From: Actinomycetes bacterium
GTDB taxonomy: Bacteria; Actinomycetota; Actinomycetes; Propionibacteriales; Nocardioidaceae
Length of the DNA stretch: 7,986 nt
Assembly: GCA_023252095.1 (NCBI GenBank)
Contig: JAHEXN010000159.1
Coordinates: forward strand, 1-7,986
Reading direction: 5' to 3'
Every line of letters begins with the position of its first letter. Positions within the stretch are counted from its first letter, which is position 1. Shown here piece after piece: positions 1-5,739 of this stretch. The notes beneath the pieces were generated by a model. That model saw nothing but the letters and a program-made list of their open reading frames with translations, had not been told where the DNA came from and made no database searches. The position numbers and the translations under genes are program-made.

Positions 1-705
1 GGTCGTCGTGCCGTCGCTCAGGTGGTAGGCCACGCGGTGGTAGGCGCCCGGGTAGTCGCGGGCCTCGAGCTCGGCCTGGGCCACCGCGGTCTGGAACGTG
101 ACGTCCCAGAGGGTGGGCGCGTCCTGCGTGTACGCCTCGCCGCGCGCCACGTTGCGCAGGAAGGCGCGCTGGCTCGTGACCTGCGCGGAGTCGCCGATCG
201 TCGTGTAGGTCTGCGTCCAGTCGACGCTGAGACCGAGGGTGCGCCACAGGTTCTCGAAGACCTTCTCGTCCTCGGCCACGAGCTCGTTGCAGAGCTCGAT
301 GAAGTTGCGCCGGCTGATCGGGACCTGCTTCTTCGCGTCGGGCTTCGCCGGGCGCTCGAAGGCAGGGTCGTACGGGATCGTGGGATCGCAGCGCACGCCG
401 TAGAAGTTCTGCACGCGGCGCTCGGTCGGCAGGCCGTTGTCGTCCCAGCCCATCGGGTAGAACACCTCGAAGCCGCGCATGCGCTTGTAGCGCGCGATGA
501 CGTCGGTGTGCGTGTAGCTGAACACGTGGCCCACGTGCAGCGATCCCGACACGGTGGGCGGAGGCGTGTCGATCGAGTACACCGCTGAGCGCTCGGCGGG
601 GCGCTGGAACCGGAACGTGCCCTGGTCCTCCCATACGCGGCTCCACCGCTCCTCGAGACCTTCGAGGACGGGCTTCTCCGGGACACGGCTCGCGGGGGTG
701 TTCAC
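1..705 (-). CDS. valS: Valine--tRNA ligase, N-terminal part (cut by left edge)
   Basis: Class I aminoacyl-tRNA synthetase that charges tRNA(Val) with valine in the cytoplasm. Only the first 235 residues are present; the editing domain, KMSKS loop and anticodon-binding domain lie outside. The class I HIGH motif appears as HVGH at residues 57-60, after TPPPTVSG, followed by MGWDDNGLPTER at 85-96. From family knowledge, that second motif marks the ValRS branch shared with archaea, Rickettsia and many actinobacteria; the E. coli type has a PGTDHAGIATQ-like stretch there. The GTG start at 705 fits the N-terminus (PVLEGLEERW at 12-21). No Shine-Dalgarno precedes it, but a TAGACT -10 ends 8 nt upstream, so the mRNA is probably leaderless. 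It is transcribed away from folC. The family is certain; the subtype rests on motif recognition. Confidence 0.95.
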   Translation of the reverse strand, partial: MNTPASRVPEKPVLEGLEERWSRVWEDQGTFRFQRPAERSAVYSIDTPPPTVSGSLHVGHVFSYTHTDVIARYKRMRGFEVFYPMGWDDNGLPTERRVQNFYGVRCDPTIPYDPAFERPAKPDAKKQVPISRRNFIELCNELVAEDEKVFENLWRTLGLSVDWTQTYTTIGDSAQVTSQRAFLRNVARGEAYTQDAPTLWDVTFQTAVAQAELEARDYPGAYHRVAYHLSDGTTT

Positions 706-713
706 GGGAGATG

Positions 714-719
714 AGTCTA
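714..719 (-). promoter_or_regulatory. Putative -10 box of a leaderless valS promoter
   Basis: On the minus strand TAGACT is followed by CATCTCCC and then the valS GTG. TANNNT is the usual actinobacterial SigA -10, and 8 nt puts the start site on or next to the start codon. No clear -35 is seen 16-19 nt upstream, as is common in these genomes. The position agrees with the missing Shine-Dalgarno. Confidence 0.55.
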
Positions 720-778
720 GGCGGCCTCCGCATCCGCCCCGTCCGCGGATTCCCGCGAGACCGCCGGAAACTTCCTGG

Positions 779-826
779 GTGGGGGCACCTTTCAGCACGA
801 GGTGCGAGGGGGAAACCCAGGAATCC
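779..826. repeat. Hairpin repeat unit, copy A
   Basis: This 48-bp unit begins GTGGGGGCACCT and contains AGGGGGA at 807-813 and GGAATCC at 820-826. Positions 788-812 fold as a hairpin. Its apical stem is GCAC (795-798) with GTGC (802-805) around a GAG loop, followed by a C-A mismatch and five further pairs, several of them G-T. A 9-bp perfect inverted repeat, TTCCTGGGT (772-780) with ACCCAGGAA (815-823), encloses it. An alternative pairing of GCACCT (785-790) with AGGTGC (800-805) is also possible. Confidence 0.7.
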
Positions 827-868
827 CGCATCGAGCACACAAAGCTTCGTGCGCTCGATGCGGGATTC
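821..868. repeat. 16-bp perfect inverted repeat with 16-nt loop
   Basis: GAATCCCGCATCGAGC (821-836) is the exact reverse complement of 853-868. The spacer 837-852 can add three pairs, CAC (838-840) with GTG (849-851), beyond one mismatch. It is a strong stem lying between the two hairpin units, about 110 bp downstream of the MMPL stop codon, and has no T-tract on either strand. It could act in MMPL transcript termination or stability, or be an internal part of the surrounding repeat element. Confidence 0.75.
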
Positions 869-872
869 GAGC

Positions 873-920
873 GTGGGGGCACCTCCCACGACGAAGTCGT
901 AGGGGGACTCGTGGGAATCC
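873..920. repeat. Hairpin repeat unit, copy B
   Basis: This is the second 48-bp unit, exactly 94 bp after copy A. It shares GTGGGGGCACCT, AGGGGGA (901-907) and GGAATCC (914-920) at the same internal positions. Positions 882-906 fold with ACGAC (888-892) pairing GTCGT (896-900) around a GAA loop, then the same C-A mismatch as copy A, then five pairs. Two stem pairs are swapped relative to copy A with pairing kept. The left edge also allows GGATTC (863-868) to pair with GAATCC (915-920). Confidence 0.7.
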
Positions 921-930
921 GCGCGAGAGT

Positions 931-3216
931 TCAGGCCTTGTGCTCGGGGGCGGCCTCGGCGTGCAGCTCGTCGACCGGATCGGCGGGGTGGTCGGGGTCG
1001 GCGACGTGGTGCGAGCCGTCGGTACGCCACAGGTGGCTCGGCCACCACATCCACCGGCCGACGTCCAGCGTGAGGGCCGTCACGAGCACCGATCGCACGA
1101 TGATCGTGTCGAGCAGGACGCCGAGTGCCACGACGAAGCCGAGCTGCGCCAGGAACACGATCGGCAAGGTGGCCAGGGCCGAGAACGTGCCCGCGAGCAC
1201 GAGACCGGCTGACGTGATGACGCCGCCCGTGGCTGCGAGGCCGATCAGAGCCCCCCGACGCGTGCCGACCTTGATCGACTCCTCACGGACCCGGGTCATG
1301 AGGAAGATGTTGTAGTCGATGCCGAGTGCCACGAGGAACACGAACGCGAACAGCGGGAAGGACGTGTCGGTGCCGGCGAAGTCGAAGACCTGCTGGAACA
1401 CGACCGCGCTGATGCCGAGCGCCGCGCCGAAGGACAGCACGACGGTGCCGAGCAGGATCAACGGCGCCATGATCGAGCGGAGCAGCACGCCCAGCACGAG
1501 CAGGACGACCAGCAGGATGAGCGGGATGATGAGCTGGTTGTCGGCGGACGAAGCCTCGCGGATGTCGAGGCTGATGGCCGAGATGCCGCCGACCTGCGCG
1601 TCGGCCCCGTCGATCGCGTGGACGACGTCGCGGGCTCGCTCGACGGTGTCGTAGGCGTCCTCGGTGTCGGAGGCCGTGGTGAGGGTGCGCTCGAAGTAGA
1701 CGATGCCGTCCTTCGCGACCCCGGCTGTGCCCTCCGCCGGGTTGTCGGTGGGCGTCGACGAGCCGGGCTCGAGGCCCTCGATGGTGTCGAGGGCCTTCGA
1801 CACCGCGACCGCCTCGCTGGCGTTCGCGACGACCTGCAGAGGGGAACCCTCACCGGCCGGGAAGTGCTGGGCGATGACCTCGTCGGCGACGATCGAGGGC
1901 TGCTCCTTCGTAAACGTGTCGGCGTTCGCGAGCACGCCGGAGTTGAGCTGGGTCATGCCGACGCAAGCGAGGCCCAGCAGCACTGTGGTGGTGACCCACA
2001 CGGTGCGGGGGCGCTTGGCGACCTGGGTGCCCACCCGGCCCCAGAGCCCGCTGCCCTCAGCCTTGACGTCACCGAAGCGCGGCACGAACGGCCAGAACAC
2101 CCAGCGCCCGAAGATCACGAGGAGCAGCGGCAGGACGATCAGCATCACGAGCAGCGCGACGACGATGCCGGCCGCGGTGACGGGGCCGAGCCCCGCGGTG
2201 GAGTTCATCTGGGCAAAGCTGAGGCACAGCAGGCCGATCACGACCGTGAGCCCGCTCGCGACGATGGCAGGTGCGGCACGGCGCAGCGCGTGGCTCATCG
2301 CGTCGATGCGGTGCTCGAAGTTGCGCAGCTCCTCGCGGTAGCGGGCCACGAGCAGCAGGGCGTAGTCGATGCCGGCGCCGAGCACCAGCACGGCCAGGAT
2401 GCCGGCGCTCTGGCCGTTGACCGTGAGATCGGCGTACTTCGCCAGCAGGTAGACGACACCCTCCGCCGCACCGACGCTGAGGATGCCGCAGAACAGGGGG
2501 ATCAGCCAGAGGAACGGGCTGCGGTAGGTCAGCAGGAGCATCACGATCACGACGCCGAGGGCCGCGAGCAGGAGGATGCCGTCGATGCCGGCGAAGGCCG
2601 TGGCCTGGTCGGCGCCGAAGGCGAGCGGGCCACCCACGTATCCCTGGAGGCCGCCGCTGGAGTGGGACTCGACGATGTCGCGCATCTCGTCGATCGCATC
2701 GGGCAGCTCCTCGAAGCCCGCCGTGTCGTCGATCTTGTACGTGACGATCAGCTGCAGGGCGGTGCCGTCCTCGGAGGTGAGCTTGGCGACCAGGTCGTCG
2801 GAGATCCCGTCAGCGGAGGCCGTGGCGAGCGTCTGCTGCGCGGCCGGGTCGAGCGCCAGGGCGGCGGGGGAGATGGCACTGACGACGTTCTTGTCGAAGT
2901 CCAGCAGCTCGAGCAGCGCGTCCCGGGCGGCCACGACGTCGGCGGCCGTGATCCCGCTGTCGCGCACGAAGGCGACGATTGCGGGGGACTCGTCGTCGCT
3001 GGCGAGCTCGGACGTGCGCTCGATGACCTCGGTGGACTCGGCGTCGCCGGGCAGCCAGCTCGCGATGTCGTTGTCCTGGACACCGCTGAGCTTGCCGGCC
3101 ATCGAGGCGAAGGCGGCGAGGGCGACGACCGCGACGACGAGGCCGACGATGATCATGACCCACGCGCGCAGTCGCGACGGCCGAGGCGCGGGGGAAGAGG
3201 GCGGGGAGCTGTTCAT
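931..3216 (-). CDS. MMPL/RND-family membrane transporter
   Basis: A 761-residue inner-membrane protein of the MMPL branch of the RND superfamily, expected to export lipids, drugs or other hydrophobic compounds using proton flux. It has the two-fold RND layout: a membrane segment at about 19-38, an extracytoplasmic domain at about 40-205, five segments to about 370, then a second half with a segment at 404-421, a soluble domain at about 425-558 and five segments at about 562-710. Each half carries a GIDY motif (282-285 and 632-635); the Asp-Tyr pair is the proton-relay site in MmpL3. The tail from 731 is rich in His and Asp. The ATG at 3216 is chosen because AAGGA lies 6 nt upstream; the open frame continues further upstream but into folC. 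Substrate cannot be told. A shared, possibly regulated promoter region separates it from divergent folC. Confidence 0.93.
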   Translation of the reverse strand: MNSSPPSSPAPRPSRLRAWVMIIVGLVVAVVALAAFASMAGKLSGVQDNDIASWLPGDAESTEVIERTSELASDDESPAIVAFVRDSGITAADVVAARDALLELLDFDKNVVSAISPAALALDPAAQQTLATASADGISDDLVAKLTSEDGTALQLIVTYKIDDTAGFEELPDAIDEMRDIVESHSSGGLQGYVGGPLAFGADQATAFAGIDGILLLAALGVVIVMLLLTYRSPFLWLIPLFCGILSVGAAEGVVYLLAKYADLTVNGQSAGILAVLVLGAGIDYALLLVARYREELRNFEHRIDAMSHALRRAAPAIVASGLTVVIGLLCLSFAQMNSTAGLGPVTAAGIVVALLVMLIVLPLLLVIFGRWVFWPFVPRFGDVKAEGSGLWGRVGTQVAKRPRTVWVTTTVLLGLACVGMTQLNSGVLANADTFTKEQPSIVADEVIAQHFPAGEGSPLQVVANASEAVAVSKALDTIEGLEPGSSTPTDNPAEGTAGVAKDGIVYFERTLTTASDTEDAYDTVERARDVVHAIDGADAQVGGISAISLDIREASSADNQLIIPLILLVVLLVLGVLLRSIMAPLILLGTVVLSFGAALGISAVVFQQVFDFAGTDTSFPLFAFVFLVALGIDYNIFLMTRVREESIKVGTRRGALIGLAATGGVITSAGLVLAGTFSALATLPIVFLAQLGFVVALGVLLDTIIVRSVLVTALTLDVGRWMWWPSHLWRTDGSHHVADPDHPADPVDELHAEAAPEHKA

Positions 3217-3222
3217 GGGGGA

Positions 3223-3227
3223 TCCTT
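3223..3227 (-). promoter_or_regulatory. Shine-Dalgarno of the MMPL gene
   Basis: On the minus strand AAGGA is followed by six bases (TCCCCC) and ATG. This fixes the MMPL start at 3216. Upstream in-frame ATG codons near 3274 have no comparable site. Confidence 0.75.
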
Positions 3228-3308
3228 CGAAGGCACGCTGCACGCTCACGGTGGTGCAGGTCGCGCTCATCATGGTGCCCTGAACCGACACTTGGCGATG
3301 GGGGAAGT

Positions 3309-3328
3309 CCCTCATTCGTCCCTGAGGG
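3309..3328. promoter_or_regulatory. Candidate operator in the mmpL/folC divergent region
   Basis: CCCTCA (3309-3314) and TGAGGG (3323-3328) form a perfect 6-bp inverted repeat with an 8-bp spacer. The same stretch also holds a direct repeat: GTCCCTCA (3307-3314) and GTCCCTGA (3318-3325), 11 bp or one helical turn apart. It lies 93 bp before the MMPL start and just upstream of the putative folC -35 region. MMPL genes are often controlled by TetR-family repressors binding such palindromes, but no regulator gene is visible here. No convincing MMPL -10 was found in the rest of this 148-bp gap (3217-3364). Confidence 0.4.
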
Positions 3329-3351
3329 CGTGACGGGGTGGTGTCGACTGC

Positions 3352-3357
3352 GATACT
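3352..3357 (+). promoter_or_regulatory. Putative -10 box of folC promoter
   Basis: GATACT lies 7 nt before the ATG at 3365. A weak -35 candidate, GTGACG (3330-3335), sits 16 nt upstream. This spacing implies a leaderless or nearly leaderless folC mRNA. The purine run GAGGGAG directly abuts the ATG, too close to serve as a normal ribosome binding site. Confidence 0.5.
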
Positions 3358-3364
3358 GAGGGAG

Positions 3365-4717
3365 ATGAGACCCTCCTTCTCCGAGGTCGAGCACGCGTTG
3401 CAGGGCCGTTGGCCCGAGACGCGCCTCGAGCCCTCGCTCGACCGCATCGCGGCGTTGACCCGGCTGATCGGCGACCCCCAGCAGGCGTTCCGCGTCGTGC
3501 ACCTCACGGGCACGAACGGCAAGACGTCGACGGCGCGCATGATCGACGCCCTCCTGCAGACCCTCGACCTGCGCACCGGGCGCTTCACCAGCCCGCACCT
3601 GCAGTCGATCACCGAACGCATCAGCCTCGACGGCGAGCAGCTCTCGGAGGAGGCCTTCGTCGACGCGTTCGCCGACGTCGCGGCGTACGCGCAGATCGTC
3701 GACGAGTCCCAGCCGCACCCGTTGTCGTTCTTCGAGATGACCGTCGCGATGGCCTATGCGGCGTTCGCCGACGCGCCCATCGACGTCGCCGTGGTCGAGG
3801 TCGGCATGGGAGGCGCTTGGGACGCCACCAACGTCGCCGACGCCGACGTCGCCGTCATGCTCCCGATCGCGATGGACCACTCCCGCTACCTCGGTGACTC
3901 TCTCGAGGAGATCGCCCAGGAGAAGGCCGGCATCATCAAGCCGGGCGCCCGGGTCGTCGTGGCCGAGCAGGAGCCCGAGGTCATGGACGTCATCGGCCTG
4001 CGCGCCACCGACGTCGGTGCCACCCTGGTTCGTGAGGGGGTCGACTTCGGTGTCGCCGCGCGGCTCGTGGCCGTGGGTGGTCAGCAGCTCGACCTGCAGG
4101 GCATCGGCCGGCTCTACGAGGACGTCTTCCTGCCCCTGCACGGGGCGCACCAGGCCCGCAACGCCGCGCTCGCGCTGGCCGCGGTCGAGTCGTTCCTGGG
4201 CGGCCGCGAGCTCGATCCCGACCTCGTCCGCTCGGCGTTCGCCTCGGTGCACTCCCCGGGCCGGCTCGAGGTCGTGCGACGCAGCCCCACCGTGCTGCTC
4301 GACGCCGCCCACAACCCGCACGGCATCGAGGCGTCGCTCGCCGCGATCAGCGAGGAGTTCACGTTCAGCCCGCTGATCGGCGTCGCGGCCGTCATGGCCG
4401 ACAAGGACGTCGACGAGATCCTGCGGGCGCTCGACGGTGTCGTCGCGCACCTGGTCTGCACCCAGAACTCCTCCGACCGCTGCATGCCGGCTGGCGAGCT
4501 GGGCGACATCGCGCGCGACGTGCTCGGCGACGAGCGCGTCACGGTCGTGCCGCAGCTCGACGACGCGATCGTGCGGGGCATCGCGCTCGCCGAGGCGCTG
4601 GAGGGCTACGAAGACGCGATCGGCAGCGGCGGCGTGCTCGTCACGGGGTCGGTCGTCACGGTTGGCGAAGCCCGCACCCTGCTCGTGTCCTCGGAGGCTG
4701 AGGGCGCCGAGCGATGA
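3365..4717 (+). CDS. folC: Folylpolyglutamate synthase / dihydrofolate synthase
   Basis: A 450-residue cytoplasmic Mur-ligase-family enzyme. It joins glutamate to dihydropteroate and/or tetrahydrofolates using ATP, giving dihydrofolate and retained polyglutamate forms. Visible motifs are the P-loop LTGTNGKTSTARM (47-59), FTSPHL (74-79), SFFEMTVAMAYAAF (121-134), VEVGMGGAWDATN (144-156), EKAGIIKPGA (186-195), HQARNAALA (262-270) in the glutamate-ligase linker region, LLDAAHNPHG (311-320) and TGSVVTVGEAR (427-437). Length is normal for the family. The ATG at 3365 is preferred because a -10 box ends 7 nt before it and the family N-terminus (EVEHAL..RWPETR) begins soon after; GTG codons at 3338 and 3341 are alternatives. 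Its stop overlaps the next start (ATGA, 4714-4717), indicating translational coupling. valS, usually just upstream and co-directional in actinomycetes, here faces away with MMPL between. Confidence 0.96.
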   Translation: MRPSFSEVEHALQGRWPETRLEPSLDRIAALTRLIGDPQQAFRVVHLTGTNGKTSTARMIDALLQTLDLRTGRFTSPHLQSITERISLDGEQLSEEAFVDAFADVAAYAQIVDESQPHPLSFFEMTVAMAYAAFADAPIDVAVVEVGMGGAWDATNVADADVAVMLPIAMDHSRYLGDSLEEIAQEKAGIIKPGARVVVAEQEPEVMDVIGLRATDVGATLVREGVDFGVAARLVAVGGQQLDLQGIGRLYEDVFLPLHGAHQARNAALALAAVESFLGGRELDPDLVRSAFASVHSPGRLEVVRRSPTVLLDAAHNPHGIEASLAAISEEFTFSPLIGVAAVMADKDVDEILRALDGVVAHLVCTQNSSDRCMPAGELGDIARDVLGDERVTVVPQLDDAIVRGIALAEALEGYEDAIGSGGVLVTGSVVTVGEARTLLVSSEAEGAER

Positions 4718-5094
4718 GGGCCCGGCTGTGCGCGGCGATGCTGTTCTTCGAGGCGATCCTGCTGGGCCTGTCGACGCCGGTCATGATCACGGTCGAGGAC
4801 GTCGACCGCGGTCTCGCGCTGTGGCTGGGTCTCGGCCTCGCCGTGGCCTGCATCGTCGTGGCCGGGATGCTGCGGCGGCCTGGCGGCTTCGTGCTCGGCC
4901 ACGCGCTCCAGGTCGCCGCCGTCGCGCTGGGCCTCCTCGCACCGGCGATGTTCTTCGTGGGCGGGCTGTTCGCCGTGCTGTGGTGGGGCGCCTACCGCTT
5001 GGGCGGCACGATCGAGGCCGACCGGGCCCGCTGGACGGCCGAGGCGGAGCAGGCGGCCGAACGCCGCGAGAACGGCGGCGCCGCAGAGGTGTGA
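4714..5094 (+). CDS. DUF4233 family membrane protein
   Basis: A 126-residue hydrophobic protein with about four membrane segments (roughly 5-24, 33-52, 61-77 and 79-95) and a charged, Glu/Arg-rich cytoplasmic-looking tail (101-120). Size, topology and position directly after folC match DUF4233, a small actinobacterial family of unknown function nearly always encoded with folC. It starts within the folC stop by a 4-nt ATGA overlap, so it is translated from the same mRNA, probably by termination-reinitiation. No catalytic motif is visible. A role linked to folate or nucleotide metabolism is suggested only by gene order. Confidence 0.85.
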   Translation: MRARLCAAMLFFEAILLGLSTPVMITVEDVDRGLALWLGLGLAVACIVVAGMLRRPGGFVLGHALQVAAVALGLLAPAMFFVGGLFAVLWWGAYRLGGTIEADRARWTAEAEQAAERRENGGAAEV

Positions 5095-5111
5095 GGCCGC
5101 CGCAGCGGGGC

Positions 5112-5117
5112 TAGTCT
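5112..5117 (+). promoter_or_regulatory. Putative -10 box of a leaderless promoter for the metallophosphoesterase
   Basis: TAGTCT is followed by CGACGT and the ATG at 5124, so transcription would begin on or beside the start codon. It lies in the 29-nt gap after DUF4233 and there is no Shine-Dalgarno before the ATG. The pair of genes downstream can therefore be expressed apart from folC. The -35 region is weak. Confidence 0.55.
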
Positions 5118-5123
5118 CGACGT

Positions 5124-5738
5124 ATGGTCCGGATCCTGGCCGTCGCCGACGAGGTCGCCCCCCGCGTGGACGACATCGGCGTGCGCACGATGCGCCCTGA
5201 CCTGGTGCTGGCTGCGGGTGACCTGCCGTGGGACTACCTGGAGTTCCTGGCCTCGTGCCTCGACGTGCCGGTCGTGTTCGTGCCGGGCAACCACGACCCC
5301 CAGATCGAGGGGCGGTCGCCGTGGGGCGGTCCTGCGCTCGAGGGCACCCGACCCCATGGAGCGACCAACGCCGACGGTCGCGTCGTGGAGGCCGCCGGGC
5401 TGCGGATCGCGGGCCTCGGTGGCAGCGTGCGCTACAACCGCGGCCCGCACCAGTACACTCAGCGCGAGTACGGACGCCGCGCCCGCCGCCTGTCGCGCCG
5501 GGCCCGTCGCACGGGGGGCATCGACATCCTCCTGACCCACGCCCCGCCCCGCGGCCTCGGCGACGAGGACGACGGCCCCCACGTCGGGGTCGAGGCGATG
5601 CACGACCTGATCGCCGACCTGACGCCGCGCTGGCACGTGCACGGGCACATCCACCCGCACGGATTCCCGCGGGCCGACCGGCACGTGGGCTCGACGACCA
5701 TCACCAACGTGGTGCCCTGGCGCCTCCTGGAGGTCTGA
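5124..5738 (+). CDS. Calcineurin-like metallophosphoesterase
   Basis: A 204-residue soluble protein with the binuclear-metal phosphoesterase motifs in order: LAVADE (5-10), AGDLPWDYL (31-39), VPGNHDP (53-59), LLTHAPPRG (136-144) and HVHGHIHPHG (171-180). Asp32-33 region, Asn56/His57, His139, His173 and His175 are the likely metal ligands and catalytic residues. The first motif, normally DxH, reads DEV (9-11), so one expected His is absent; I recall the same change in related actinobacterial proteins, so it is probably a subfamily trait. A strongly basic segment, REYGRRARRLSRRARR (114-129), lies between motifs. The substrate (phosphodiester, nucleotide or nucleic acid) is not determined. The next gene begins 1 nt after its stop, and the last codons carry that gene's ribosome binding site, so the two form one unit. 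Confidence 0.88.
   Translation: MVRILAVADEVAPRVDDIGVRTMRPDLVLAAGDLPWDYLEFLASCLDVPVVFVPGNHDPQIEGRSPWGGPALEGTRPHGATNADGRVVEAAGLRIAGLGGSVRYNRGPHQYTQREYGRRARRLSRRARRTGGIDILLTHAPPRGLGDEDDGPHVGVEAMHDLIADLTPRWHVHGHIHPHGFPRADRHVGSTTITNVVPWRLLEV
5729..5733 (+). promoter_or_regulatory. Shine-Dalgarno of the ParB-like gene
   Basis: GGAGG lies inside the last codons of the metallophosphoesterase gene, 6 nt before the GTG at 5740. It fixes that GTG as the start and indicates translation from the shared mRNA. Confidence 0.8.
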
Positions 5739-5739
5739 C

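Larger units (their letters stand above)
744..923. repeat. Nested inverted-repeat cluster (MITE- or REP-like)
   Basis: This fills most of the 225-bp gap between the MMPL stop and the valS start, and no plausible gene is present. The ends, 744-759 and 908-923, are 16-bp inverted repeats with one mismatch (GCGGATTCCCGCGAG against CTCGTGGGAATCCGC plus one further pair). Inside are a 16-bp perfect inverted repeat and two similar hairpin units, listed separately. GGATTC/GAATCC half-sites recur four times in alternating orientation, so several foldings compete. No T-tract follows any stem. It could be a small non-autonomous mobile element, a REP-like palindrome cluster, or a structured 3' end for the MMPL transcript. 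No target-site duplication was recognised. Confidence 0.7.

Noticed and set aside
821..868. Classical rho-independent terminator for MMPL
   Set aside because: The stem is strong, but no T-tract follows on the minus strand and the loop is long. It is better recorded as an inverted repeat.
744..923. CRISPR array
   Set aside because: There are only two similar units, which are palindromic, differ in their centres, and are not separated by unique spacers of array size.
554..1315. Plus-strand open frames through the repeat cluster (554-1315, 711-902, 802-1212)
   Set aside because: They translate palindromic repeats or are antisense to valS and MMPL, with no recognisable domain or convincing start.
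1618..3333. Long open frame of 571 codons on the plus strand, antisense to MMPL
   Set aside because: Its product is low-complexity Arg/Asp/Gly/His-rich with no domain, as expected for the shadow of a GC-rich gene. The minus strand encodes a clear membrane transporter.
3217..3621. N-terminal extension of MMPL to give 896 residues
   Set aside because: It would run into folC and has no Shine-Dalgarno, while the ATG at 3216 has AAGGA at 6 nt and fits the usual short cytoplasmic N-terminus.
2810..4450. 546-codon open frame on the minus strand spanning MMPL and folC
   Set aside because: It is antisense to the well-supported folC and out of frame with MMPL. Composition is typical of a shadow frame.
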